Notes: generated from the letters alone by a model not told the origin. 64,000 bases of DNA from Natronobeatus ordinarius (GCF_024362485.1 NZ_CP101456.1:3906001-3970000); one strand, 5' to 3'; positions 32,364-41,681 are shown, counted from the first letter of the stretch. Numbers and translations: made by a program.

Positions 32364-33194
32364 ATGGAGACTCCATCGAGTAGCGGGTCAGAACCGATCA
32401 GCGTCCATGTCTTTCATACCGGGTCGGTGTACATCGACCGTTCGCTCGCGTTCCGAGAGCAATCCTGGCACCCGATACCCTACACCGGGTGGCTTCGGCC
32501 AACGTCGAAGAAGCGCTGGGTTCCGGTGTCGGCATATCTTATCGACCATCCAGATGGTCTCGTTCTCGTCGATACAGGCTGGCATACGGATATGCGGACG
32601 AATCAACGGAGTCACCTTGGATTCCTTCCCGCAACGATGCTCACGGGACGGTTACCAGCAGGTGAGGCAATACACGAACAACTGGCCGCGATGAACATCG
32701 AAGCCAGTGACCTAACCTACGTTATTCTCACTCACCTCGATTCGGACCACGTGAGCGGTGTCGGGCATGTCGAGAAGGCATCGAACATCATCGTTAGCAA
32801 GCCCGAGTGGGACGCGAGAGGGCAGTTTCGATACATCCCGTCGATGTGGGATGGAGTGGATATCGACCCCTTCAGCCTCGAGGACATCCCGTTCGGTCCG
32901 GACAACGAGGGGCTCGACCTTTTCGGTGACGGACGCGTCTACCTCGTATCCACGCCAGGACACAGTGCTGGTCAACTGTCCGTCCTCGTTCACACCGGAG
33001 CCGGCTGGATCCTCCTCGCAAGCGATGTTGGCTACGCCACAAGCGCCTGGACCGAAGACGTTCTGCCAGGGGTTACTGACGACGACGACGAGGCCCGGGC
33101 AGCCCTCCGGTGGGTGGCTGCGTTCTCCCAGCGTGACGACTGTCTCGCCGTCCTTGCCAACCACGATCCTGACGTCGTACCTGGAGAGCTCTGA
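32364..33194 (+). CDS. Metallo-beta-lactamase-fold lactonase-like hydrolase (AHL-lactonase family type)
   Basis: A 276-residue protein starting METPSSSGSEPISVHVFHTG. It has AYLIDHPDGLVLVDTGWH, the metal motif LTHLDSDHVSG near residues 118-128 (HxDxDH, with aspartate at the second position of the usual HxHxDH), LVSTPGHSAGQLSVLV with a second-shell histidine and LLASDVGYATSAW with the bridging aspartate. This order fits N-acyl-homoserine-lactone lactonase-like hydrolases. The base composition is less G+C-rich than its neighbours. An upstream frame to 32211 is not conserved-looking. Confidence 0.75.
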   Translation: METPSSSGSEPISVHVFHTGSVYIDRSLAFREQSWHPIPYTGWLRPTSKKRWVPVSAYLIDHPDGLVLVDTGWHTDMRTNQRSHLGFLPATMLTGRLPAGEAIHEQLAAMNIEASDLTYVILTHLDSDHVSGVGHVEKASNIIVSKPEWDARGQFRYIPSMWDGVDIDPFSLEDIPFGPDNEGLDLFGDGRVYLVSTPGHSAGQLSVLVHTGAGWILLASDVGYATSAWTEDVLPGVTDDDDEARAALRWVAAFSQRDDCLAVLANHDPDVVPGEL

Positions 33195-33217
33195 GATAGC
33201 TCACTTTCCGAGGGTGA

Positions 33218-33254
33218 GCGAAGCTTCGCGATGTTCGCGAAACCGAAGGTTTCG
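33218..33254. other. Two adjacent hairpins after the lactonase-like gene
   Basis: GCGAAGCTTCGC at 33218-33229 is a perfect 12-bp palindrome; CGAAACC (33238-33244) pairs with GGTTTCG (33248-33254). They lie 24 nt after the stop of the lactonase-like gene. No T-run follows, so termination is only suggested. Confidence 0.35.
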
Positions 33255-33449
33255 CTCGATGATGAGTTCCGGAGCGTCTCGAACCACTTACCCCCGAGGT
33301 ACTTCACCGAACACACTACCCATCGACTCCTCAGTCGAAATCACCCGTTTGAGAACCCTTCTGTGACACCCTGTGTGAGTGCAGAATCCAGGAGACGACG
33401 CCACCCGATCCGGGACAACACTATACCTCTCCAGGCGGTATAGCTCACC

Positions 33450-33881
33450 GTGGTATACGTTACGCGCGGGCTCGTCGACGTCCTGCTCGATCTGGCGAGC
33501 GACGCCGATCCCGAGCCGGTGACGACCGGCCTCTCGGTCACTCCTGCCGGCGACCTCCGGGGAGCCGGGGGGATTCCACCGGAGACGCCGGTCTTTACGG
33601 ACTTCTTTCTCCCCGACGTGGGGAAGTCGGTGACCGCCGTCTTCGGCGTCGACCTCTCGACGCCCAACCGCCAGACGCAGGGTCGGTTCGTCTCCCACCC
33701 CGTCGGCGAACTCGAGGTGACCCAGCGCGACGATCTCGCCCAGATCGTCTTCGTCGCCGTCCCCCCGTGGAGCACGGACGGGGATGCGTTCGCCGCGTTC
33801 GACCGACTCGGCGAGCGCCAGCCACTCGAGATCATCGACGCCGAACCGCCGACAGAGTCTCTCTCGGAGGACGGCTTCTAG
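33450..33881 (+). CDS. Conserved haloarchaeal protein, function unknown
   Basis: A 143-residue acidic protein with a GTG start (MVYVTRGLVDVLLDLASDADPE). The start of helix GLVDVLLDLASDADPEPVTTGLSVTPAGDL is faintly like a JAB/MPN-type fold, and VFTDFFLPDVGKSVTAVFGVDLSTPN follows, but the metal-binding histidines of an active JAMM protease are not seen. It converges with the ABC-2 permease gene, with a 4-bp overlap of the stop codons. I cannot assign a function. Confidence 0.65.
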   Translation: MVYVTRGLVDVLLDLASDADPEPVTTGLSVTPAGDLRGAGGIPPETPVFTDFFLPDVGKSVTAVFGVDLSTPNRQTQGRFVSHPVGELEVTQRDDLAQIVFVAVPPWSTDGDAFAAFDRLGERQPLEIIDAEPPTESLSEDGF

Positions 33882-34750
33882 AGGTCGAGTCGCTCGAACC
33901 GCAGGGAGCCGAGGGCGATCGGCACGACGATCCAGGCGAGCAAAATCGCGAGCGTGAGCCAGCGGGAGAAGTAAAACGCCTCGGTTCCTTCCGGGTAGAG
34001 GGCGCCGGCGGGGATCTCCCCGCTGGGGAGAAAGCCGACGAGTGCGGCCTCGTACGCCCCGCTTGGGCTGAGACGGGGGTAAAAGAGGTACCAGTGTGGA
34101 GCGTCCTCGAAGGGGAACACCTCACCCGTAAGCAGGTAGTAGGCGACCGTCCGGATCGAGTCGAAGACGAAGAAGAAAAAGAAGAAAACGAAAACGACGG
34201 CCGCGGCGGCTTTGGTCGTGGAGGTCGTCGCCGCCGAAATCGCGACCCCGAGGGAAACGAAGATGGTGCCAAACAGCAGCGAGAAGACGGTGAAGACGAC
34301 GAGCTGACCCAGGTGGAACTCGTCGTACATCGCGACGATGACGACCAGCGCGACGAGGAGACCGACGAAAAACGACGTCCACAGGACGAGCGTCCGACCG
34401 ACGAGCTTGCCGAGGACAGCGTCGAGCCTCGAGTGAGGCAACGAGAGCAGGATCTTCGCGCTCCCGGTCGAGACCTCGCCGGCGAGCGCCTTGTAGCCGA
34501 CAAGCAGGCCGATCAACGGGATGACGATCGCGACGGGGCTCTGCAGGAAGAAGATCAGGCTGATCGCGGTGATCTCTTCGCCCTGCTGGGCGAGGACGTC
34601 GTCGAGCCAGGCGAACAGAAACGCCATCCCGCCGAGGAAGGCGACGAAGACGGTCGTCACGAGCCACAGCACCTTCGATCGGGCGGCGTCCTGGAAGTCC
34701 TTCTTGGCGATCGCAACGACGCTACCGAGATCGAGGTCCGCTGCACTCAT
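33878..34750 (-). CDS. ABC-2 type transporter permease
   Basis: A 290-residue protein with six membrane segments: an N-terminal soluble stretch (AIAKKDFQDAARSKVLWLVT), a first helix, a soluble loop, then helices including VAIVIPLIGLLVGYKALAGE, TLVLWTSFFVGLLVALVVIVAM and VVFTVFSLLFGTIFVSLGVAIS. The layout fits ABC-2 permeases such as NosY-like proteins. Its start overlaps the stop of the ATPase gene (ATGA), so the two form an exporter. The substrate is unknown. Confidence 0.88.
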   Translation of the reverse strand: MSAADLDLGSVVAIAKKDFQDAARSKVLWLVTTVFVAFLGGMAFLFAWLDDVLAQQGEEITAISLIFFLQSPVAIVIPLIGLLVGYKALAGEVSTGSAKILLSLPHSRLDAVLGKLVGRTLVLWTSFFVGLLVALVVIVAMYDEFHLGQLVVFTVFSLLFGTIFVSLGVAISAATTSTTKAAAAVVFVFFFFFFVFDSIRTVAYYLLTGEVFPFEDAPHWYLFYPRLSPSGAYEAALVGFLPSGEIPAGALYPEGTEAFYFSRWLTLAILLAWIVVPIALGSLRFERLDL

Positions 34751-35664
34751 GCGCTGACCTCCGCCGTGTAGGCGTGGAACACCTCGTCGAGCGACGCCTC
34801 CTCGGTGGCGAAGTCCCGGACCTCGAGGCCGTACGCTTCGAGTTCGTGGATGACGTCGGTCTTCGAGCCGTCGCCGGTGACGGCGATCGTGGGTTCGGCG
34901 CCGTCCTCGACCGTCACGGCGCCGACGTCGGGGAGCGCCTCGACGGCGGCGACGGCGTCCTCCTCGAGCCGGTCGACGGTCACGCGGAGGGTGGTGCCAC
35001 CGCCGACGGAGTCGCGCAGTCCGGAGACGGTGTCGACGGCGACCATCTGCCCTTCCCGGAGGATGCCGACCCGGTCGCAGACGGCTTCGACCTGGCCGAG
35101 GACGTGACTCGAGAAGAAGACCGTCGCGCCGCGGGCGTTCTCCTCGCGGACGATCTCGCGCATCTCGCGGGCGCCGTTGGGGTCGAGCCCCGTCGAGGGC
35201 TCGTCGAGGATCAGCAGGTCGGGCTCGCCGACGAGCGCCATCGCGAGCAGGAGCCGCTGGGCCATCCCCTTCGAGTAGCCGCCGGTCTTGCGGTCGGCGG
35301 CCTCGGCGAGGTCGACCCGCTCGAGCAGCGCCTGGGGGTCGTCGTCGGCGCCTTTCGATGCGATGGCGAACTCGAGGTGCTGGCGACCGGTCAGGCGGCC
35401 GTAGGTCTCGTAGCCCTCGGGGAGGACCCCGGTTCGCTGGCGGATCTCGCGACTCGCGGCCTGAGCGTCGAGACCGAGGACCCGCGCCTCGCCCGCCGTC
35501 GGCCGGACGAAGTCGAGCAGGACGTTGATCGTCGTCGACTTCCCCGCGCCGTTCGGGCCCAGGAATCCGAACACTTCCCCCTCCTGAACCGTAAAGGAGA
35601 GCTCCTCGAGCGCGAGCGTCGAGCCGTACCGCTTGGTCAGCCCGTCGACCGCTATCGCTACCAT
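34747..35664 (-). CDS. ABC-2 type transporter ATP-binding protein
   Basis: A 305-residue ATPase with Walker A GPNGAGKSTTINVLL near 35-49, a Q-loop GVLPEGYETYGRLTG, the signature YSKGMAQRLLLAMALVGEP, Walker B LLILDEPSTGLDPNG and the switch histidine in VFFSSHVLGQVEAV. A C-terminal extension of about 80 residues follows, as in exporter-type ATPases of the CcmA/NosF/DrrA group. It pairs with the overlapping downstream permease gene. Confidence 0.92.
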   Translation of the reverse strand: MVAIAVDGLTKRYGSTLALEELSFTVQEGEVFGFLGPNGAGKSTTINVLLDFVRPTAGEARVLGLDAQAASREIRQRTGVLPEGYETYGRLTGRQHLEFAIASKGADDDPQALLERVDLAEAADRKTGGYSKGMAQRLLLAMALVGEPDLLILDEPSTGLDPNGAREMREIVREENARGATVFFSSHVLGQVEAVCDRVGILREGQMVAVDTVSGLRDSVGGGTTLRVTVDRLEEDAVAAVEALPDVGAVTVEDGAEPTIAVTGDGSKTDVIHELEAYGLEVRDFATEEASLDEVFHAYTAEVSA

Positions 35665-35738
35665 GGATGTGTGCTCACGACGCCCTCCAATAAGTGTTCA
35701 TCACTTTCCCACCCTCGTGACTGAGTCTCACACCACGT

Positions 35739-36008
35739 TCAGATCGGTCCGTCGGGCGCGTACCGCTCGGCGGTCCGGGCGGCTTCCGCAGCGTACCGCT
35801 CGCGGGTCTCCTCGTCGGTGACGGACTCGAGAGCGTCCGCCTCGATCTCGACCGCGGCGGTCACCGGCGGCCCGTTTCGCAGCGCCGCCGCGGATCGCTC
35901 GCGTCGCTGAAAACGGCACCCATCGGGAGTCGCGTAAACCAGCGTCAGCAGGTTGCGGTCGTCGAAGGAGCGTTCGACGAGCCAGCATCGGACGGTCGAC
36001 TCGCTCAT
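35739..36008 (-). CDS. Small conserved haloarchaeal protein
   Basis: An 89-residue protein starting [34 protein letters not shown]. It looks like a small alpha/beta cytoplasmic protein with a helical acidic C-terminus ([20 protein letters not shown]). It stands divergent to uvrC, 89 bp away. Short, acidic and well-biased, it is probably real, but I do not recognise a characterised family. Confidence 0.65.
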   Translation of the reverse strand: MSESTVRCWLVERSFDDRNLLTLVYATPDGCRFQRRERSAAALRNGPPVTAAVEIEADALESVTDEETRERYAAEAARTAERYAPDGPI

Positions 36009-36097
36009 ACTCGCGGTTGTGCCTCCAGACCGGTGAGTCTACCGCCAGCCGTCGCCCGACGTCAGGCTCAAAGCCGTCGACTCACTACGGGGGCACG

Positions 36098-37840
36098 ATG
36101 AACGCCGACGCGGTCCGCGAACGCGCGAGCGAGCTGCCGCGCGAGCCGGGCGTCTACCAGTTCCAGGCCGAGGGGACGACGCTCTACGTCGGTAAGGCGG
36201 TCGACCTCCGGAGCCGGGTGCGGTCGTACGCCGACCCACGGGGCGCGCGCATCCGTCGGATGGTCGAGCGCGCCGACGGCCTCGAGATCGCCGTCACCGA
36301 CACTGAGACGCAGGCGCTGTTGCTCGAGGCGAACCTGATCAAGCGCCATCAGCCCCGCTACAACGTCCGGCTGAAAGACGACAAATCGTACCCGATGGTC
36401 CAGCTCACCGACCACGAGGCGCCGCGGATCGAGGTCACCCGCGATCCGAACGAGGCGGCGACCGTCTACGGCCCGTTCACGAACAAGGGGCGGGTCCAGA
36501 CGGTCGTGAAGGCCCTCCGGGAAACGTACGGCGTCCGAGGCTGCTCGGATCACAAGTACGCCGGGCGCGACCGGCCGTGTCTGGACTACGAGATGGGGCT
36601 CTGTACCGCCCCCTGCACCCGGGAGATCGACCTCGAGTCCTACCGCGAGGACGCCGAGAGCGTGAAGCGGTTCTTCGAGGGCGAAACCGGGATCCTCGCC
36701 GATCCGCTGCGGCGGCGGATGGAGGCGGCCGCTCAGGAGCAGAACTTCGAACGCGCGGCGAACCTCCGGGATCGACTCGAGGCCGTCGAGGCGTTCCACG
36801 GCGAGGGAGGCGAGGCGGTCCAGTCGGTCGGCGACGAACGGACGGTCGACGTCCTCGGCGTCGCACTCGAGGGCGAGGACGCGACGGTCGCCCGCCTGCG
36901 CGCGGAGGGTGGCAAGCTGGTCGAGCGGGATCGACACACGCTCGAGGCGCCGCGGACGGGCGAGCGAGGGGACGAGATCCCCGCCGTCCTCGCGGCGTTC
37001 GTCGTCCAGTACTACGCCGAGCGCGACCTGCCGGACGCCCTCCTCCTGCCCGAACGCCACGGCGACGCCGAAGTCGGCGCCTGGCTCGAGGCCGAGGGCG
37101 TCGCCGTCCGCGTCCCCGGCGCGGGCCGGGAGGCCAAACTCGTCGACCTCGCGCTCAAAAACGCCCGGCGGAACGTCGGCCGCCGCGACGAGTGCGGGAT
37201 GCTCGCCGACGCGCTCGGCCTCGACTCGGCCCGGCGGATCGAGGGCTTCGACGTGAGCCACGCCCAGGGGAAGGCGGCGGTGGGAAGCGACGTGACGTTC
37301 GTCGACGGCGCCGCCGAGACGGCCCACTACCGCCGGAAGAAACTCGAGGACCGAAACGACGACTACGCCAACATGCGGGCGCTGCTCGAGTGGCGCGCTC
37401 GCCGGGCGGTCGAGGGCCGGGACGACCGTCCCGACCCCGACCTGCTCCTGATCGACGGCGGGAGCGGCCAGCTCGAGGCGGCGCTCTGCGCGCTCGAAGA
37501 AGTCGGCTGGGACGTCCCCGCCGTCGCGCTCGCGAAGGCCGAAGAGCGGGTGATCACGCCCGACCGGGAGTTCGCGTGGCCGCGGGACGCGCCACACTTA
37601 CACCTCCTCCAGCGGGTGCGCGACGAGGCCCACCGTTTCGCCGTGCAGTACCACCAGACGGTTCGCGACGAGGTGTCGACGGTGCTCGACGACGTTCCCG
37701 GAATCGGCCCCGAGACGCGAAAGCGACTGCTCGGGCGCTTTGGCAGCGTCGAAAACGTCCGGCAGGCGAGCCTCGAGGACCTGACGAGCGTCTCGGGCGT
37801 GGGGCCGAAAACGGCCGAGACGATCAAGTCCCGGCTGTGA
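36098..37840 (+). CDS. uvrC: Excinuclease ABC subunit C
   Basis: A 580-residue enzyme of nucleotide-excision repair that makes both incisions beside UvrB. The GIY-YIG nuclease is at the N-terminus ([10 protein letters not shown]...LYVGKA, residues 14-34). A UVR domain follows ([20 protein letters not shown]), then the RNase-H-like nuclease with [13 protein letters not shown] and [15 protein letters not shown], and two helix-hairpin-helix motifs ([20 protein letters not shown] and [15 protein letters not shown]). Start chosen at 36098 as the ATG directly before the GIY-YIG domain. Length is usual. Confidence 0.96.
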   Translation: MNADAVRERASELPREPGVYQFQAEGTTLYVGKAVDLRSRVRSYADPRGARIRRMVERADGLEIAVTDTETQALLLEANLIKRHQPRYNVRLKDDKSYPMVQLTDHEAPRIEVTRDPNEAATVYGPFTNKGRVQTVVKALRETYGVRGCSDHKYAGRDRPCLDYEMGLCTAPCTREIDLESYREDAESVKRFFEGETGILADPLRRRMEAAAQEQNFERAANLRDRLEAVEAFHGEGGEAVQSVGDERTVDVLGVALEGEDATVARLRAEGGKLVERDRHTLEAPRTGERGDEIPAVLAAFVVQYYAERDLPDALLLPERHGDAEVGAWLEAEGVAVRVPGAGREAKLVDLALKNARRNVGRRDECGMLADALGLDSARRIEGFDVSHAQGKAAVGSDVTFVDGAAETAHYRRKKLEDRNDDYANMRALLEWRARRAVEGRDDRPDPDLLLIDGGSGQLEAALCALEEVGWDVPAVALAKAEERVITPDREFAWPRDAPHLHLLQRVRDEAHRFAVQYHQTVRDEVSTVLDDVPGIGPETRKRLLGRFGSVENVRQASLEDLTSVSGVGPKTAETIKSRL

Positions 37841-37897
37841 TCGCGGCTCCGCGCCGAAGCGACACGTCGACCTCGAACCACGGCTCGTCCGGGACGC

Positions 37898-38683
37898 CTA
37901 CGCCTCTCCCGGAGCGGCGTCCTCCGTGAGAATAACGTCGAGGGGCTCGTCGGCCGGGGCCTCCTCCGGCGTGAGGTAGCCGACGGCGAACGCCGAGTAG
38001 ACGGTCCCGGCGGCGGGCGAGACGTCCACCTCGAAGACTGCCTCGGTTCGGTCGCCGGCCGGGTAAATGAGGAGCGTGTACTCACCCTCGGGTACGTCTA
38101 CGTATCCGAATTCGCCGAACGCGACGTCCTCGAACAGGGCGTCTCCGGTCTCCTCGACGACGACGTCCACCGCCGGCGCGTCGGGTGACGCGTGCACGGC
38201 CCGCACTCGAGCCGCCCCCGGCTCGGTGGGGCTGTTGTCGTCCTCGAGCACCAGCGCCTGGAGGGGCTGGTTCTCGGCTGCGACCTCCCCGATCGCCGCG
38301 ACGGTGTAGTCACCGTCGGGATACTCCTCGTCGGTGACGTCGATGGTCTCCTCGACCACTGCCTGGTCTACGTCCTGTCCCGCGGGAACGATCGAGACGG
38401 TGGGCGTCCCCGGCTCGAGGTCGACGTAATCGCTGACCGACGGGTACGTGGCGTCCTCGAGGACGAGGTCGCCGTCGACGTAGACGTCGACGTCCGGCGC
38501 GTCGGGCGAGAGGTGTGCAGCACGCGCCCGAGACTCCGTCGGGTAGTCGTCGTCGGCTCCCTCGTCCGTCTCTTCCTCGTCGTGTTCTGACGCCGTTCCG
38601 GTGCCGCCGAGACCGCCGAGTAGTACGAGACCGCCGCCGATTGCCACGACTCGTCGTCGAGTGATGCCGTCTTTTCCAGTCAT
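37898..38683 (-). CDS. Exported DUF4397 protein
   Basis: A 261-residue protein with a Tat-type signal (MTGKDGITRRRVVAIGGGLV...), then two DUF4397 modules. Each starts ARAAHLSPDAPDVDVYVDG or VRAVHASPDAPAVDVVVE and ends with strands like YTVAAIGEV or YSAFAVGYL. The linker after the signal is acidic. DUF4397 domains occur in secreted and surface proteins of archaea and bacteria; the ligand is unknown. It converges with uvrC and is not part of an operon. Confidence 0.82.
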   Translation of the reverse strand: MTGKDGITRRRVVAIGGGLVLLGGLGGTGTASEHDEEETDEGADDDYPTESRARAAHLSPDAPDVDVYVDGDLVLEDATYPSVSDYVDLEPGTPTVSIVPAGQDVDQAVVEETIDVTDEEYPDGDYTVAAIGEVAAENQPLQALVLEDDNSPTEPGAARVRAVHASPDAPAVDVVVEETGDALFEDVAFGEFGYVDVPEGEYTLLIYPAGDRTEAVFEVDVSPAAGTVYSAFAVGYLTPEEAPADEPLDVILTEDAAPGEA

Positions 38684-39092
38684 TGCGTTGTCACGAACGA
38701 CGATCGAACGGATAGTGGTACCACTTGCATCGGCAAGCGTCGGCCCGACCTGACCGACTGGCTACCGATCCAGAACCCATCGAGATAGCCTCTACCGCGA
38801 CACAGCTGGCAGATCGCGATCTTCGCCACTCGGTTCCCCAGAGAGTGTCCCGCTGTGCCATATGTTCCACGGCGAATAGCTCACCGGTGATGGCTCACTG
38901 GTGACGTCTCCCACGAGCAGCGTCCTCCCGATCCCGTCGCCGGTACACTGGACCGACGACGTCGGGGAGAATCGACGAACCGGCGATCGCCCCGCTCGAG
39001 GAGGCAGGTCGCCTGCGTCGCGTACTCGGTCGGCCCGTCGCGCCGCGCCGGCAGTTATCGTCGGTCTCGGCCCGTCACGCCGCGACAGGCAG
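38684..39092. other. Non-coding stretch upstream of the DUF4397 gene
   Basis: A 409-bp gap with no convincing gene. TAGCTCACCGGTGATGGCTC and a CTCACCGGTGA palindrome (CACCGGTG at 38881-38888) lie in the middle. The right end holds a 37-bp tandem duplication that reaches into the end of the next gene. Confidence 0.5.
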
Positions 39093-39103
39093 TTATCGTC
39101 GGC
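39030..39103. repeat. Two imperfect tandem copies of a 37-bp unit
   Basis: Copies at 39030-39066 and 39067-39103 both begin TCGGCCCGTC and contain GGCAGTTATCGTCGG. The second copy spans the stop codon and last codons of the UPF0146 gene, so the duplication includes the gene's 3' end. The copies differ at a few bases. Confidence 0.8.
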
Positions 39104-39497
39104 TGGCTCGAGCGACGTACAGCGTGTCTCCGGGGATCGTCACCCGTTTCACCGGGACGGCGGGCTGGTCGCCACCGAGGGTGGTAAAACAGCAGTCGGC
39201 GTCGACCTGCCGGGCGACGTCACGGACGGGACGATGGAGTTCGGGCGGCAGGTTGCGCGCGAAGAGAACGTCCGCATCCTCGTAGACGGCGAGGTCGGGG
39301 TCGACCACGTCGTCCTCGACGAATCGGACGCCCGCTGGGACGTCGCGCGGATACACGTCGGTCGCCGTAACGGTACCCCCTCGTTCGACGAGTCCGCTCG
39401 CCACACCCGTCCGACGGCCGATGCCGACTTCGAGGACGTGGTCGTAGCCCAAGAGGTACTCGATCGTCGCCTCGAGCGATCGACGAAAGCGCGTCAC
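39093..39497 (-). CDS. UPF0146 family protein
   Basis: A 134-residue protein with a GTG start (VTRFRRSLEATIEYLLGYDHVLEVGIG). The VLEVGIGRRTGVA and VTATDVYPRDVP segments follow the nucleotide-binding half of a Rossmann methyltransferase, and VRFVEDDVVDPDLAVYEDADVLFARNLPPEL completes the UPF0146 pattern. Short members of this archaeal family are like a degenerate methyltransferase; activity is unproven. It is divergent from amzA with a 39-bp gap that must hold both promoters. Confidence 0.8.
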   Translation of the reverse strand: MTRFRRSLEATIEYLLGYDHVLEVGIGRRTGVASGLVERGGTVTATDVYPRDVPAGVRFVEDDVVDPDLAVYEDADVLFARNLPPELHRPVRDVARQVDADCCFTTLGGDQPAVPVKRVTIPGDTLYVARASRR

Positions 39498-39504
39498 TGC
39501 GGGA

Positions 39505-39512
39505 CGTTTATG
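39505..39512 (+). promoter_or_regulatory. TATA-like box of the archaemetzincin gene
   Basis: CGTTTATG on the plus strand is centred about 28 nt before the ATG at 39537, as for a leaderless transcript. It lies within 15 bp of the divergent UPF0146 GTG start, so the two promoters overlap. Confidence 0.5.
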
Positions 39513-39536
39513 CTCTCGGCTCTCATAGACGTTGTC

Positions 39537-40058
39537 ATGCTCGTCGACATCGTGCCGGTCGGCACCGTCCCCGCGGAAGTCAAGCGCGAGGCCTCCTCGG
39601 CGTTGCGATCGGTCTACGACTGCGAGGTCACGATCAACGACACTCAGTCGATCCCCAGCGGTGCCTACGACGCCGGTCGAAACCAGTACTGCGCCGAGAA
39701 CTTCATCCAGCTGGCCGAACGCGTCGGCCGCGGCGACAAGAACATCGCGATCACCCCCAACGACCTCTTCTACCGCCGCCGAAACTACGTCTTCGGACTC
39801 GCCTACCTCGACGGCAGCGGCAGCGTCGTCTCGACGTACCGGCTCCAGACCTCTTCTGACGGCGGCTTCTCGAACAAAAGTGCAAGCGAGATCTTCCAGG
39901 ACCGCGTTCGAAAAGAGATCGTCCACGAGATCGGCCACACCTACGGCCTCGAGCACTGTGACAACCAGCGCTGTGTAATGAACTTCTCGCCGACCGTCCG
40001 CGAAGTCGACATCAAAGAAGAGAACCTCTGTGGAAGCTGCCAGCGACTGCTCGACTGA
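39537..40058 (+). CDS. amzA: Archaemetzincin, zinc metalloprotease
   Basis: A 173-residue protease starting MLVDIVPVGTVPAEVKREA. The active site is HEIGHTYGLEHC at 130-141, giving zinc ligands H130, H134 and H140 and the general base E131. A second zinc site is formed by C141, C146, C165 and C168 (CX4CX18CX2C), and the Met-turn is CVMNFS. This is exactly the archaemetzincin arrangement. The physiological substrate is unknown. An in-frame ATG at 39510 would add nine residues but overlaps the promoter. Confidence 0.95.
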   Translation: MLVDIVPVGTVPAEVKREASSALRSVYDCEVTINDTQSIPSGAYDAGRNQYCAENFIQLAERVGRGDKNIAITPNDLFYRRRNYVFGLAYLDGSGSVVSTYRLQTSSDGGFSNKSASEIFQDRVRKEIVHEIGHTYGLEHCDNQRCVMNFSPTVREVDIKEENLCGSCQRLLD

Positions 40059-40096
40059 CGGCGACCGCCCTGTCCTCCACCCCCGGTGTCTCACGC

Positions 40097-40774
40097 ATGC
40101 CCACCACCTCCCCGTTCGAAACCCGCACCGACGAGTACGACGCCTGGTACGACGACCACGCCGGCGCCTACCGCGCCGAACGCACCGCACTCGAGCGTGC
40201 GCTCCCAGCGCGCGAGTCTATCGATCCGAGCCGCGCCGTCGAACTCGGCGTCGGGACCGGCCGCTTCGCCGCTCCGCTCGGGATACCCGTCGGAATCGAT
40301 CCCGCGCGCAACCCGCTCGAGTACGCCCGCGAGCGCGGCGTCGCACCCGTCCGTGGCGTTGCCGAGTTCCTCCCGATCGCCGACGACGTCCTCGACCTCG
40401 TCCTCCTCGCGACCACGCTGTGTTTCGTCGACGACCTCGAGGCGACGCTCGAGGAGTGCCGTCGCGTCCTCCGCCCCGACGGGACGCTCGTGGTCGGGGC
40501 GCTCGATCGCGAGAGTCCGCTGGGCCGAGTCTACCAGGCGCACAAGGCGGAGAGCCCGTTTTACGCGGACGCCACGTTCCACTCCGTCACGGAGGTCGTC
40601 GACGCGCTCGAGACGGCCGGCTTCACGGTGGACGGGCGCTGGCAAACGGTGTTCGACGACCCGGCCGAACTCGAGGTCGGCGAACCAGCCGCGGCGGCCA
40701 ACGCGCTCGAGGACGACGTCCGCGACGGCCACGGCGACGGCCTGTTCGCCGTCCTCCGTGCTCGCACAGACTGA
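40097..40774 (+). CDS. Class I SAM-dependent methyltransferase
   Basis: A 225-residue enzyme. It starts FETRTDEYDAWYDDHAGAY and has the SAM-binding VELGVGTGRFAAPLG near 49-63, GIDPARNPLEYARERG, and FLPIADDVLDLVLLATTLCFVDD, with a post-motif LRPDGTLVVGALDRESP. The order fits the UbiE/Methyltransf_11 group. The target of methylation is not known. The gene is 38 nt downstream of amzA in the same direction and may be co-transcribed. Confidence 0.85.
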   Translation: MPTTSPFETRTDEYDAWYDDHAGAYRAERTALERALPARESIDPSRAVELGVGTGRFAAPLGIPVGIDPARNPLEYARERGVAPVRGVAEFLPIADDVLDLVLLATTLCFVDDLEATLEECRRVLRPDGTLVVGALDRESPLGRVYQAHKAESPFYADATFHSVTEVVDALETAGFTVDGRWQTVFDDPAELEVGEPAAAANALEDDVRDGHGDGLFAVLRARTD

Positions 40775-40928
40775 CGCCGTGGACCACCACCATCGGTGTC
40801 GAACCAGCCCCGCCATCCTCGAAGGACTGGTCTGCCCCAACTCGAGTCAGGTCGATCCCCGGCGAGCGGCTTAACACCGTTCGTGCACAACACCGACACG
40901 ACGTGTTGATCCGCCACGGAGGTGTGAC

Positions 40929-41681
40929 GTGACTGACCCAGGGACCGACGCCGAACGGGAGATCGAGATCGAAGTCGAGCCGGGCGACGAACGTGCCAGT
41001 GACGACGACACGCCGACTGACCGTTCGGCTGACGGACGCGCCGGTTCGTCCGACCGCAGCCTCGGCGACGAACTCGGCCGTATCGACCTCCTGACCACGC
41101 CCGAGGGCTACGTCGAGGGCCGGGTCACCGACCTGACGTCGCTCGACGCGACGACCGTCCGACTCGAGGTGACCCTCCCGCACGAGGAGACGGTCTCGTT
41201 CACACTCGAGAAGCCGATCCCGTGGTCCCGGGAGTTCCTCTTGGCGCGGATCGTCGAGGACGTCGGCTACGACGCGGCCTCGATCGACCACCTGCTCGGC
41301 GAGTCCATCTACCTCGTGCGGACCGACGCCGGTCCGACGGCCGACGAGGAGCCAGCCGACTGGTGGACGACCCTCGTCCGCGCCACGGGCGAGGTGGCCC
41401 TCGCCACACTCAGCGATCGGTTCCGCCTCGAGGACCGACACGGCCCCGAGTGGCGGCTGGTCGACCCGCTCGAGCGACCGGATCGGACCGACGACGACGA
41501 GGGCTCGCTCGAGACGGCCGCCATCGGGCTGGTCCTCCTCGGCGTCCTCGTGGCCGTCGCCGGAGCGATCGTGGGCGCGACGGGCGGGCTCGTACTCTCA
41601 CCCGCTGCCGTCGGCTACGCGCTGCCGGGGTTCTTGCTCGCGTTGCTCGGTCTGTACGCGCTCGCCGCCGAGGGACGATGA
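40929..41681 (+). CDS. Membrane protein with acidic cytoplasmic domain, function unknown
   Basis: A 250-residue protein from a GTG start (MTDPGTDAEREIEIEVEPGDE). About 180 residues are soluble and acidic, containing GYVEGRVTDLTSLDATTVRLEVTLPHEETVSF and IVEDVGYDAASIDHLLGESIYL. Two C-terminal membrane helices follow (AAIGLVLLGVLVAVAGAIVGAT and PAAVGYALPGFLLALLGLYAL). Its stop overlaps the start of the PIN fragment (ATGA). I do not recognise a characterised family. Confidence 0.65.
   Translation: MTDPGTDAEREIEIEVEPGDERASDDDTPTDRSADGRAGSSDRSLGDELGRIDLLTTPEGYVEGRVTDLTSLDATTVRLEVTLPHEETVSFTLEKPIPWSREFLLARIVEDVGYDAASIDHLLGESIYLVRTDAGPTADEEPADWWTTLVRATGEVALATLSDRFRLEDRHGPEWRLVDPLERPDRTDDDEGSLETAAIGLVLLGVLVAVAGAIVGATGGLVLSPAAVGYALPGFLLALLGLYALAAEGR

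Noticed and set aside
33450-33881. Assignment of this gene as an active JAMM protease
   Set aside because: The fold resemblance is faint and the HxH and D metal ligands of JAMM enzymes are not visible.
39093-40190. 365-residue minus-strand frame covering UPF0146 and the complement of amzA
   Set aside because: Only the last 134 residues from the GTG at 39497 match a family; the rest is antisense of archaemetzincin.
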